From the NCBI RefSeq assembly GCF_004519315.1, contig NZ_SOZE01000005.1, positions 173,190-237,189 on the forward strand: a stretch of 64,000 nucleotides of DNA. The letters run 5' to 3'. Within the stretch, counting starts at the first letter, position 1; each line of letters opens with the position of its first letter. The position numbers were made by a program, and so were the translations under genes. Positions 25,976-33,694 of this stretch are shown one piece after another. The notes under the pieces are model-generated. The model saw only the letters and a program-made list of their open reading frames with translations, did not search any database and was not told the origin of the DNA. This DNA comes from Mucilaginibacter psychrotolerans (lineage in GTDB: Bacteria; Bacteroidota; Bacteroidia; Sphingobacteriales; Sphingobacteriaceae).

Positions 25976-26551
25976 CTACAACCCGCTATTACTCCTAAAC
26001 AGTTTAATCGCTATAGCCAGCAATATCACCCCGAAAGCTTTACGGAGGATATGCAGCCCGGTTTTACCTAAAAGCTTCTCCAGCCATTGCACGTTCTTGA
26101 GCACCATGTAAACAAATATGGTATTGATAATGATGCCTACTACGATATTCTGGGTTTGATATTGCGATTTGAGGGAGAGCAGCGTGGTCATGGTGCCTGC
26201 CCCGGCTATGAGCGGGAAGGCCAGCGGAACGATGGACACCGAATCTGGCGCCTCCTCTTTAAAAAAATCCACACCTAAAATCATCTCCAGCGCAATAATG
26301 AATATTACGATGGAGCCCGCAATGGCGAAGGATGAGATATCCAGCCCGATGACCGCAAGCAGTTCATCGCCCAGAAATAAGAATGCGATCATGAGCACCA
26401 ACACCGCTATGGTTGCCTTTTCTGATTGGATATGCCCAGCGCGCGGCCGAAGCTGTATAATTACGGGTATGGCGCCCAGAATATCAATGATGGCGAAGAG
26501 GATCATCGTAACCGATAATATCTCTTTAAAAATAAAGTGTGGCATAGGCAT
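25976..26551 (-). CDS. MarC family integral membrane protein
   Basis: A 191-aa protein with six predicted spans and the MarC/UPF0056 pattern (LFAIIDILGAIPVII, VPLAFPLIAGAGTMTTLLSL). The family is of unknown transport role; despite its name it is not a proven drug-resistance factor. The MFS gene lies 7 bp upstream on the same strand and the EF-Tu-domain-like gene 4 bp downstream, so all three probably form one operon. Confidence 0.85.
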   Translation of the reverse strand: MPMPHFIFKEILSVTMILFAIIDILGAIPVIIQLRPRAGHIQSEKATIAVLVLMIAFLFLGDELLAVIGLDISSFAIAGSIVIFIIALEMILGVDFFKEEAPDSVSIVPLAFPLIAGAGTMTTLLSLKSQYQTQNIVVGIIINTIFVYMVLKNVQWLEKLLGKTGLHILRKAFGVILLAIAIKLFRSNSGL

Positions 26552-26558
26552 CAGGGTT

Positions 26559-27719
26559 TTAATCTCTCGACTTTAAGCGAATACTGAACAAAAGTGCGAT
26601 TAAAATATATAAAGACGATAAAAAGAAAACACTATGTACCGAAATAACCGTAACCAGCCCTGCGCTTATCGGCCCCAGCGTTTGCCCGATGGAGGCGTAC
26701 GACTGGTTAACGCCCATCACCTCCCCTTGCCCGGCATCGGTATTATGGTCGGCTATGATGGCGTTAAGCATAGGATTGCGCAAACCGTTGAACAGGCCGT
26801 AAACAGCTATGGCAGCCGCAAACAACACTATGCCCGATGCGAAGCCGGTGAGTATCATCATGCCCAAGCACACCAGGGTAGAGAGCAAAAGTATAAGTGC
26901 CTGCGAGGGGATGGCCTTTTTGATGAGCGGCACGGCCAACTGCATCAATATGCCCGTTATGCCGAAACCTGCATACAGCAGCCCGATTTGGGTGGGGCTG
27001 ATCTTCAGCACATCTACCGTAAAGGTTTGGAAACCGATAATCATGGTGAACTGTGCCATTGTCAGCAAAAAACCTACCAATATTGCTGTGCCGATAACTG
27101 GCTTCTTCACCGTAGTGACCAGCAACATAAAGCTGAATTTGTGCGCTTTATCCGCGCCACTCTTTTTGATATCGTTGGTTTCTTTCAACAGAAAAACAGA
27201 GAGCAAAGCCCCGATCATGGCAACGACAGCAGCAAAAAAGAAGGGCACCCCCTCGCCCAGCCTGCTCAGCAAGCCGCCTATCGCCGGACCAATAACAAAG
27301 CCAAACCCAAACGCCGAACCCAGTATCCCGAAGTTTTTGGCGCGTTCTTTAGGCGAGGAAATATCCGACACCATGGCTTGCGCAACCGAGATATTACCGC
27401 CAGTGATGCCATCCAGTATCCGCGCGGCAAAAAGCATCCAGATGCTACCCGCCAAGCCAAACAAAATGAACGATGCACAGGTGCCCACCAGGCTGATGGC
27501 CAACAAGGGCTTACGGCCAAACCGGTCTGACAGGGATCCCAGCACCGGCGTGGCAAAAAACTGTGCTACAGAAAATGCTGCGGTAAGCAAGCCGATGGTT
27601 TGTTCGGTAACGCCGAACTTTTTGCCATAGGAATACAAGAGCGGCACAATAATGCCAAAGCCCATGGAGTTGATTACCGCAATAAAAACAAGCATCCATA
27701 GGGTTTTGTTGGTTTTCAT
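26559..27719 (-). CDS. MFS transporter (TetA-like exporter)
   Basis: A 386-aa major facilitator with 12 spans. The loop-2-3 motif GSLSDRFGRKPLL and motif C-like GSAFGFGFVIGPAIGGLLS in span 5 mark the drug:H+ antiporter-1 group, closest in feel to TetA-type exporters. Substrate unknown. First gene of the likely operon MFS-marC-hypothetical; a bidirectional terminator separates it from the amino-acid permease. Confidence 0.87.
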   Translation of the reverse strand: MKTNKTLWMLVFIAVINSMGFGIIVPLLYSYGKKFGVTEQTIGLLTAAFSVAQFFATPVLGSLSDRFGRKPLLAISLVGTCASFILFGLAGSIWMLFAARILDGITGGNISVAQAMVSDISSPKERAKNFGILGSAFGFGFVIGPAIGGLLSRLGEGVPFFFAAVVAMIGALLSVFLLKETNDIKKSGADKAHKFSFMLLVTTVKKPVIGTAILVGFLLTMAQFTMIIGFQTFTVDVLKISPTQIGLLYAGFGITGILMQLAVPLIKKAIPSQALILLLSTLVCLGMMILTGFASGIVLFAAAIAVYGLFNGLRNPMLNAIIADHNTDAGQGEVMGVNQSYASIGQTLGPISAGLVTVISVHSVFFLSSLYILIALLFSIRLKSRD

Positions 27720-27741
27720 TAGCTACAAAAGAGATTAAAGC

Positions 27742-27773
27742 AAAAAAGGTTCTGTTTGCACAGAACCTTTTTT
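27742..27773 (-). terminator. Terminator after the amino-acid permease
   Basis: AAAAAAGGTTCTGT-ttgc-ACAGAACCTTTTTT: 14-bp perfect stem with T-run on both strands. Confidence 0.85.
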
Positions 27774-27794
27774 GTTTATAAGGATTGACCCCTA

Positions 27795-29351
27795 CTATTC
27801 AACATACTTAGGGTTGATAGGGTCGTTAGCCGGTTCTACAACACCCCTGCGCACGTGAGAACGTTTGATACTGTAAGTAAAGTAAATTACAAAGCCAATC
27901 AGCAACCAAACAATTAAACGCGCCCAGTTCTCCCAGCCTTCGCTTGCAATCATACATAAGCAGATCGCAGCACCCAGCGGACAAACTACCATATACCATG
28001 GCGTTTTAAACGGACGAACCAAATTAGGATCGGTACGGCGCAGGATGAAGATACCCAAACATACCAGTACGAACGCAAATAAGGTACCGATACTAACCAT
28101 GTCGCCTACATATTTATCAGGGATGAAACCTGCAAAAAGCGATACGAACACGAAGAACAACCATTGAGATTTGTATGGTGTACGATGTTTAGGGTGTAAT
28201 TTAGAAAATACTTTAGGGATAAGGCCATCAACGCTCATGGTGTAGAACACACGGGTTTGGCCCATTAGCATCACCAGGATAACCGAAGAGAAACCAGCTA
28301 AAATAGACACGGTAACAAAAGATGCTAACCAGCCGTAACCAGGCATTGCCGCTTTGATAGCATAGCTAACAGATGCTTCTTTACCCTGGATAAGGAACTC
28401 TTTGTAAGAAACCAAACCGGTTAGTACGTGAGAGAACAGAATATATAAACCAGTACAGATAGCCAACGATATCAAAATACCTTTTGGCATATCGCGTTGC
28501 GGATTTTTAGCCTCCTGCGCAGCGGTAGATACCGCATCAAAACCGATGAATGCAAAGAACACCACGCTTGCACCGCGCAATACGCCCAGCCAGCCGTGGT
28601 TAAAGGTATCGGCGTAATCAACAGTGCCTGCGCTTACTTTGATAGTACCTGCATCAGCAGGGATCATGTAAGGTGTGTGCAATGCGGGGTTGATAAAGTG
28701 CCAGCCAAAACCGATGATCATTAACACGATAGCCACTTTTACAACAACGATAACGTTGTTTACAATTGCCGATTCTGCAGTACCACGGATAAGCAACAAG
28801 GTAAGCATCAGCAGGATAAAGATAGCCGGGAGGTTAACAAAGCCATGCTGCCCGAATTCCGCAGCGTACATGCCTGTTGTGGTATTAGAAATCTCGAGCG
28901 GAGAGTGCGACCATACAAACGGTATATGCACATTAAAGAAGGTATGCAAAAACTCGTTAAAATACTGCGACCAGCCAATAGAAACGGTTGCGGCACCCAG
29001 CGCGTACTCCAGCACCAAATCCCAACCGATGATCCAGGCGATAAACTCGCCCATGGTAGCATAAGAGTAAGTGTAAGCAGAGCCGGCAATGGGTATCATA
29101 CTCGCAAATTCTGCATAGCATAAACCAGCCAGCGCACAACCTGCCGCTGCAATTAAAAAGGAAATAGTTACGGCGGGCCCGGCATGTTCACCTGCTGCTG
29201 CAGCTGTACGCACAAATATACCCGCGCCTATGATGGCACCAATTCCCAGCGCGATAAGCGACCCTACGCCTAACGTTCGTTTTAATGTTTTTTCCGATTC
29301 CGCCGACGCAGCCATTAATTGCGCTATCGGCTTCTTTATGAATAACTTCAT
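27795..29351 (-). CDS. APC-family amino acid permease
   Basis: A 518-aa inner-membrane protein with about 12-14 spans. SLIALGIGAIIGAGIFVRT in the first span, GLCYAEFASMIPIAGSAYTY and FFAFIGFDAVSTAAQEAKNPQRDMP are characteristic of the cationic amino-acid transporter branch of the APC superfamily. The substrate cannot be told from sequence. Monocistronic. Confidence 0.9.
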   Translation of the reverse strand: MKLFIKKPIAQLMAASAESEKTLKRTLGVGSLIALGIGAIIGAGIFVRTAAAAGEHAGPAVTISFLIAAAGCALAGLCYAEFASMIPIAGSAYTYSYATMGEFIAWIIGWDLVLEYALGAATVSIGWSQYFNEFLHTFFNVHIPFVWSHSPLEISNTTTGMYAAEFGQHGFVNLPAIFILLMLTLLLIRGTAESAIVNNVIVVVKVAIVLMIIGFGWHFINPALHTPYMIPADAGTIKVSAGTVDYADTFNHGWLGVLRGASVVFFAFIGFDAVSTAAQEAKNPQRDMPKGILISLAICTGLYILFSHVLTGLVSYKEFLIQGKEASVSYAIKAAMPGYGWLASFVTVSILAGFSSVILVMLMGQTRVFYTMSVDGLIPKVFSKLHPKHRTPYKSQWLFFVFVSLFAGFIPDKYVGDMVSIGTLFAFVLVCLGIFILRRTDPNLVRPFKTPWYMVVCPLGAAICLCMIASEGWENWARLIVWLLIGFVIYFTYSIKRSHVRRGVVEPANDPINPKYVE

Positions 29352-29730
29352 TTTAATTTTTAGTATGATCAGTAATAGTTTAAATCGTATAGCCCAAACG
29401 TACTTAAATTTATTGAAAAGTTAAAGCGCAGAATGTAACAACAATATGTTTGTAATAAACCGAATATAAAATTGAAGGACTGGTGGGTTCGGCGGGCAGT
29501 TTGCAGTGGGTATTTTGCAACTATCCGGAATTGGAAATTCATCAGTCTCCCACGCGATTATAGGTTGCCAATACCCCCACCCTGCGGTTTTTCTCCTATT
29601 TTTTGCTCGTTAAAAAACCAGCTCGAAAAAAGACGCGAATTGCGCGAAAAATGCACCTAAATATTGTGCATTTGAGCAAAAACGCGGAAAAATCCGAAGG
29701 TTTTTTTCCGCGTTTTTGAGATGCATGATG
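29352..29730. other. Intergenic region with hairpins
   Basis: Contains a gcagtttgcagtgggtattt repeat-like stretch (29490-29520), similar to tttgcagtgggcggtgtgca at 12977, a small hairpin aatgcac...gtgcatt (29650-29672) and a strong terminator-like hairpin at 29677-29718. No gene. Confidence 0.65.
29677..29718 (-). terminator. Terminator of YncE-like gene
   Basis: CAAAAACGCGGAAAAA pairs with TTTTTTCCGCGTTTTTG across an 8-10 nt loop, 13 nt after the stop codon on the minus strand. Confidence 0.75.
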
Positions 29731-30759
29731 CTATTTACCCACCTCAATTACATGGAATGTTCCGGGCACCATCTTTGGCCTTGGGTTGGCATTAGTGGCC
29801 GTTGGGGCTACTGCTTCCAATTTGGCAGTTGGTAAAAACAGGTGATGAGTAAGCACATCTATGCCGATGGTGCGCGCCCCTTTTTCGGTGTTGATGTTTT
29901 CTACGAACGCGAATTTATTCGCATTGATTTCTTTGATTACGGATATAGTCCCCTCGTTATTAGAGGTGTATGCCAGCTTCAATTCCGGGTCGAAAGCCAC
30001 ACCATCGCAATCGCCAATGTGAAATTTGGCCAGGTTCTTGCCATTGCCCGCATCTATCACCACCAGGGTTTGGTTACCGCCGCAACCCACGAAGAGGCGA
30101 TTGGTTGCCCTATCTATAGCCAAGCCGCTCGGCTCGTCGCCATCGGTTATCTTATAACGGGCAATTACTTTGTAAGTAGCTGCATCTATGGCAATTACCT
30201 CGTTTGTGGTTTCAGAATTTACAAATATTTTGCCTTTGCCATCAGAAACGCCAGTCTCCGGTTTGCCGCCTAAGGGTACGGTAGCCAACACTTTATCGGT
30301 AGCCGGGTCTATCACCGAGGCATCACTGCTGCGACCGTTAAAGGCATACACTTTTTTCGAAAAATCGTCGTAAAAGATAGCGTCGGGGTTAGTCCCCACC
30401 GGGATAGTCGCTATTAAAGCATTGGTTTTTAAGTCGAAAGCTGAGCATGTATTGTCCCGCCCGTTGCTGGTATACCCCTTATTCAGGGCAGGCACAAGGG
30501 CAATGCCGTGTACCCCGTTGGTATTGGGTATCACGCCGATAGAATCGCCCGTGGCGGTGCTCAAGATGTTTACCTGCGTGCCGTGCGATACATATATTTT
30601 CTGGTTCGGGGCATCTACAGTTACATAATCCCAGCCGCCGGGGCTATTGATAATGTGACTTTTAAGGATGTGCAGGCCTGTTTTATTTTGTGCAGAAGCA
30701 GTATAAGAGGCCAGCGCGAATAGCGCAATGGCAATTGCCTTTTTGTTTTTAATCTTCAT
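29731..30759 (-). CDS. YncE/YVTN-type beta-propeller protein
   Basis: A 342-aa exported protein with signal peptide (AIAIALFALASYTASAQ). Repeats of the form V.VIDPATDKVLATVPLGGKP, VIAIDAATYKVIARYKITDG and LVVIDAGNGKNLAKFHIG mark a seven-bladed YVTN/YncE propeller. Such proteins bind or sense ligands in the periplasm; the E. coli relative binds DNA, but no role can be assigned here. Monocistronic. Confidence 0.83.
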   Translation of the reverse strand: MKIKNKKAIAIALFALASYTASAQNKTGLHILKSHIINSPGGWDYVTVDAPNQKIYVSHGTQVNILSTATGDSIGVIPNTNGVHGIALVPALNKGYTSNGRDNTCSAFDLKTNALIATIPVGTNPDAIFYDDFSKKVYAFNGRSSDASVIDPATDKVLATVPLGGKPETGVSDGKGKIFVNSETTNEVIAIDAATYKVIARYKITDGDEPSGLAIDRATNRLFVGCGGNQTLVVIDAGNGKNLAKFHIGDCDGVAFDPELKLAYTSNNEGTISVIKEINANKFAFVENINTEKGARTIGIDVLTHHLFLPTAKLEAVAPTATNANPRPKMVPGTFHVIEVGK

Positions 30760-30851
30760 GGAGGGCTGTTAAACTTTCAGCCATAGTACAGAGATATTCT
30801 GTAGGAATGTTGGATGATGAGCAAGAGGCAAAAACAGAAAAGTGGCAGCAA

Positions 30852-31172
30852 TTATCTCAATTGCTTATCCAGCTTCTCGGCAAGCAGCCGTTTGGGCACG
30901 GCACCTATCTGCTTATCTACAATCTCGCCCCCCTTAAAAAATAGCAGTGCGGGTATATTGCGTATGCCGTAGCGCCTGACCGCTTCGGGATTGGTGTCTA
31001 CATCTATCTTACCCACTATGGCCTTACCTGCATATTCGCGGAATATCGCCTCCACAACCGGGCCTACCATATTGCTGGATCCGCACCAATCAGCCTCGAA
31101 ATCAACCAGTACCGGTTTATCAGCACTCAGTACCAGTTCGTTAAAGTTATCATCAGTAATAATAAGCGACAT
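30852..31172 (-). CDS. Thioredoxin-like protein with CGSS active site
   Basis: A 106-aa single-domain thioredoxin fold. The active site reads ADWCGSSNM instead of WCGPCK: Cys30 is kept and the resolving Cys is Ser33. The cis-Pro loop NIPALLFF (Pro74) is intact. It therefore cannot form the usual intramolecular disulfide; it may act as a monothiol, glutathionylation-type or chaperone-like thioredoxin. It is the last gene of a three-gene unit (dioxygenase, 32-aa membrane peptide, thioredoxin) preceded by a poly-Cys leader. Cys30 is the only Cys in the protein. Confidence 0.88.
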   Translation of the reverse strand: MSLIITDDNFNELVLSADKPVLVDFEADWCGSSNMVGPVVEAIFREYAGKAIVGKIDVDTNPEAVRRYGIRNIPALLFFKGGEIVDKQIGAVPKRLLAEKLDKQLR

Positions 31173-31176
31173 AACT

Positions 31177-31275
31177 TTACGGATTAAGTGTTTGTATGGT
31201 AGGCTGCAACTGTTGCCTCGCCGCTGCCAGCTTACGGCGACGGATAAAGTACCCTATTATCAATGCTATCAACAT
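31177..31275 (-). CDS. 32-aa membrane peptide between dioxygenase and thioredoxin
   Basis: An ATG at 31275, 5 nt after the dioxygenase stop, opens a 32-codon ORF ending 4 nt before the thioredoxin ATG. It starts MLIALIIGYFIRRRKLAAAR: a short membrane span, then a basic stretch, then a polar Gln-rich tail. The tight spacing on both sides, with no slack left in the operon, argues that it is a real gene. It has no Cys. Function unknown. Confidence 0.6.
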   Translation of the reverse strand: MLIALIIGYFIRRRKLAAARQQLQPTIQTLNP

Positions 31276-31280
31276 ATTAC

Positions 31281-32087
31281 TTATTTTACTAAACCTGCAA
31301 ATTTCTGGTAAAAAGCGGTAGGGCTGTTCTCGTTCTTAGGCTGATATTTACCTGCAATAATAGGGATATAAATAACCCTGCGGCGGCTTGGCTCGCCAAC
31401 CACGGTAGATTGCGCTACGCGGTGCCAAAGGCGACCATCGTGTATGGTAAGGTCGCCTGCGGCGGGCGCTATGGCAATTTCGGCGGCATCGGCATCATTA
31501 TCCAGGAAGTATCGCTTTTTGAACAGCATACTGTAGATACCCTGCTTATGCGTACCGGGCAATATGCGCAGCCCGCCGTTATCGGCGTGCAGGTTATCCA
31601 GATGGATGCCCACATTGAGCATCGGGTTAAGTTTGCCGCCCAGGAAAATATCGCGCAGTCCATCGGTATGCCAGCCCATTTTGGTAAAGCCGCTCTCAGG
31701 ACCATTTACGTAGTGGTTAAATACCATACCGTCCTTTTCGTCCGTACCCAGCCTGGCACCGGGGCCTATGATATCCAGCAACACATCAAAACGCGGGTCC
31801 TGCGCAAACTCGCCCAGCAGGCTGTGGTGCTGGTTGACAAAGGCAAAGCGCTGCACTATCTTACTGCCGTTAAGATCTTTACCGTATTTTATGGGCACGC
31901 CGTTCACTTTCTCTGTATTGTTGCTGATCCACTTTTGCTGCACCTCTTCCGAGGCACGCAGTATATCGGCCACTGTTTCGGGCTTAATGAAATTACGAAA
32001 ATGGATAAACCCGTGCTCGTTAAAAAAGGCTTTTTGTTCCTGGGTAATCTGGCTGCCCAGCGTAAATTTTTGGTATATGGCCGACAT
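31281..32087 (-). CDS. Phytanoyl-CoA dioxygenase (PhyH) family protein
   Basis: A 268-aa Fe(II)/2-oxoglutarate-dependent oxygenase. The metal ligands are visible as His140-x-Asp142 in MGWHTDGL and His222 in DGRLWHRV, with the 2OG-binding Arg in PSRRRVIY. PhyH relatives hydroxylate many small substrates; some related 2OG enzymes (TauD type) release sulfite from sulfonates. The protein contains no Cys at all, and it lies behind a 27-codon leader ORF that ends in five Cys codons, so a role in sulfur limitation is a reasonable inference, not shown. Downstream are a membrane peptide and a thioredoxin. Confidence 0.85.
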   Translation of the reverse strand: MSAIYQKFTLGSQITQEQKAFFNEHGFIHFRNFIKPETVADILRASEEVQQKWISNNTEKVNGVPIKYGKDLNGSKIVQRFAFVNQHHSLLGEFAQDPRFDVLLDIIGPGARLGTDEKDGMVFNHYVNGPESGFTKMGWHTDGLRDIFLGGKLNPMLNVGIHLDNLHADNGGLRILPGTHKQGIYSMLFKKRYFLDNDADAAEIAIAPAAGDLTIHDGRLWHRVAQSTVVGEPSRRRVIYIPIIAGKYQPKNENSPTAFYQKFAGLVK

Positions 32088-32169
32088 GAAAAGAAATGTT
32101 AAAATTGATGGAATAGTATAGTTCTTTAAAAGAATCTATAACCTGCAGAACTAAATGGGCTGGCGGAAA

Positions 32170-32253
32170 TCAACAACAACAGCAACACATTGCCGCGGTT
32201 GGCAATTGCATTCGCATGGGGCATGCGATGATATTTTGGCTGTTGAAGGTCAT
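32170..32253 (-). CDS. Leader peptide ending in five Cys codons
   Basis: A 27-codon ORF 82 nt upstream of the dioxygenase ATG. It starts MTFNSQNIIACPMRMQ and ends LPTAAM followed by CCCCC and TGA, coded TGT TGC TGT TGT TGT. Just after the stop, TAGTTCT can pair with AGAACTA 20 nt further on, while the same AAAGAA can pair instead with a nearer TTCTTT, so two mutually exclusive hairpins are possible. The design is that of a leader whose translation reports charged tRNA-Cys supply. A second leader of the same kind lies at 33320-33394. Confidence 0.72.
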   Translation of the reverse strand: MTFNSQNIIACPMRMQLPTAAMCCCCC

Positions 32254-32260
32254 CTGTTTT

Positions 32261-32325
32261 ATAGACTATAATGTCTATGTATTTTATATACATTACAAAT
32301 ATAAGGAGTTAAACCAATCCTGCAA
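32261..32325 (-). promoter_or_regulatory. Promoter and ATAGAC operator of the PhyH unit
   Basis: Minus strand: TTG at 32325-32323, 19-nt spacer, TATATTTG at 32303-32296, then 17 nt, then the palindrome ATAGAC-ATTATA-GTCTAT (32278-32261). The -7 box and ATAGACATTATA recur with almost identical spacing before the second poly-Cys leader. Confidence 0.65.
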
Positions 32326-32344
32326 CAGTTTCTTAAAATAATTT

Positions 32345-33121
32345 TTACTTTTTGTATAAGCTCGCTGTAATACGCTCAACCAAGCTCTTATTCAAGTGCC
32401 TGGCAGCAATGGCCGATACCCTGTTCAGAAACCCCGGCACTATTTCTGCTTTTTTGCGGAACATGGCTTTTAATCCCACACGAGCAACCTCGGCGGGCGA
32501 CATATTGAATTTTTCGGCAAGTTCCTGTAGCGCATCCATGCCTGCGCGTTGGGCAAAGCCGGTTGCCGTTGGGCCGGGGCAAAGGCAGGTTACGCTTACT
32601 TTACCCTGTTTCTGCTCGTATCGTAAAGCGCGACTAAACGACAAAACGAAGGCTTTGCTTGCAGAATACAATGCCAGCGACGGCACAGCCTGGTAGGCCG
32701 CAACGCTGGATACATTGAGCACAAACGCCTTACTCTGCTTTTTTAACAAAGGCAACGTATAATAAGTAAGTTCTACCAGGGCACTGATATTCAGTTTAAG
32801 CATATTCATTTGAGCAGCTAAATCAAGCTCATCAAAATTGCCCCAGAGCCCATAGCCGGCATTGTTCACCAGGATACTCACCGGCACACCCAAAGTTTTG
32901 CACCAATCCGCAACGGCCAGTGCAGCGCCGTCTGCAGAAAGGTCGGCGCTGAGACATAGTGCCTTCACCTGATAATTTGTTGCCACCGTTTGGGCAAGCG
33001 CGTCCAAATCGCCTTTAGAACGGGCTACCAACAATAAATTATAGCCACGTTCGGCCAGTTGTAAAGCCAACTCTTTACCTATCCCCCGGCCCGCCCCGGT
33101 AATTAATGCGTACTCATTCAT
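32345..33121 (-). CDS. Short-chain dehydrogenase/reductase (SDR)
   Basis: A 258-aa classical SDR: NAD(P)-binding TGAGRGIG near the start, NNAGYG, catalytic Ser in NVSSVAAYQ and YSASK with catalytic Tyr/Lys. I start at ATG 33121 (MNEYALITGAGRGIGKELAL), since the longer frame to 33169 adds an unrelated N-terminus. Substrate unknown. It lies between the two poly-Cys-leader units but has a normal Cys content (four), so it is probably not part of the same response. Confidence 0.88.
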   Translation of the reverse strand: MNEYALITGAGRGIGKELALQLAERGYNLLLVARSKGDLDALAQTVATNYQVKALCLSADLSADGAALAVADWCKTLGVPVSILVNNAGYGLWGNFDELDLAAQMNMLKLNISALVELTYYTLPLLKKQSKAFVLNVSSVAAYQAVPSLALYSASKAFVLSFSRALRYEQKQGKVSVTCLCPGPTATGFAQRAGMDALQELAEKFNMSPAEVARVGLKAMFRKKAEIVPGFLNRVSAIAARHLNKSLVERITASLYKK

Positions 33122-33252
33122 TGTTAAGCCTCGTTTGTTGGCGTCAAAATAACGAAAACGGATCGGCAAGGTTTCAGTGTGGGCAGTATATTGTTTTGCA
33201 AGGATACCATTTGCCTCGTGTCATAACATCCGATCATTTTTTTAAAATAAAA

Positions 33253-33315
33253 TTTGCATGCAATTGGGTAATCTTCCTACTTTTGATAATATCTATTAAA
33301 TCTATAGACATTATA
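33253..33315 (+). promoter_or_regulatory. Promoter and ATAGAC operator of the H1/peroxiredoxin-like unit
   Basis: TTTG at 33253-33256, 21-nt spacer, TACTTTTG at 33278-33285, then 18 nt, then ATAGACATTATA at 33304-33315 within the perfect 8-bp palindrome TCTATAGA (33301-33308). Same layout as at 32261-32325 on the other strand. Confidence 0.65.
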
Positions 33316-33319
33316 TATA

Positions 33320-33394
33320 ATGAATAAGCAAATACATTCATCACACACTATGTACCGCTTCCCCAAAGGTGTACAGTATTGTTGTTGCTGTTAA
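33320..33394 (+). CDS. Leader peptide ending in four Cys codons
   Basis: A 24-codon ORF starting MNKQIHSSHTMYRFPKGVQ, then Y-C-C-C-C and TAA, coded TGT TGT TGC TGT. It begins 34 nt after the -7 box and ends 108 nt before the histone-H1-like gene. The gap holds a CGGCC...GGCCG hairpin (about 33408-33426) and a TGTTA...TAACA stem (about 33456-33482), and ends with TTTAAAGAACT, a motif also present in the gap after the other leader. Apart from the Cys run and position the two leader sequences are unrelated, as expected for leaders selected for the Cys run itself. Confidence 0.72.
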   Translation: MNKQIHSSHTMYRFPKGVQYCCCC

Positions 33395-33502
33395 ACTCTT
33401 CTCCTTTAACGGCCTAAAAGCGGCCGGAACATCATAAATAATTTCACAACTCTATCTGTTATACAGCTGATATACAGTAACAATTTAAAGAACTCAGCCC
33501 AA

Positions 33503-33688
33503 ATGAGCAAATACACCGATCTGAAAAACCTCATTGCTGCCATTGAGCCCGATGCAGAAAGGTTTTACAAAAAAGGCAACCATGCAGCGGGTACCCGTTT
33601 GCGCACCGGCTTGCAGCACGTAAAAGCATTGGCGCAGGTGATAAGGCTGGAAGTACAAACATTAAAAACCCAAACCGAAAAACAATAA
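33503..33688 (+). CDS. Histone H1-like (Hc1 family) small protein
   Basis: A 61-aa basic, helical protein: MSKYTDLKNLIAAIEPDAER, then FYKKGNHAAGTRLRTGLQ and VIRLEVQTLKTQ. This is the pattern of the small Bacteroidota histone-H1-like proteins that bind DNA. It has no Cys. It is the first gene after the poly-Cys leader and is followed 6 bp later by the peroxiredoxin-like gene, so the two are cotranscribed. It may be a chromatin-protecting factor in the same stress response. Confidence 0.75.
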   Translation: MSKYTDLKNLIAAIEPDAERFYKKGNHAAGTRLRTGLQHVKALAQVIRLEVQTLKTQTEKQ

Positions 33689-33694
33689 TACGCC

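Noticed and set aside
26634..27630. Long plus-strand frames opposite the MFS gene (up to 298 codons)
   Set aside because: They are composition shadows of a clear 12-span transporter gene on the other strand and show no family motif.
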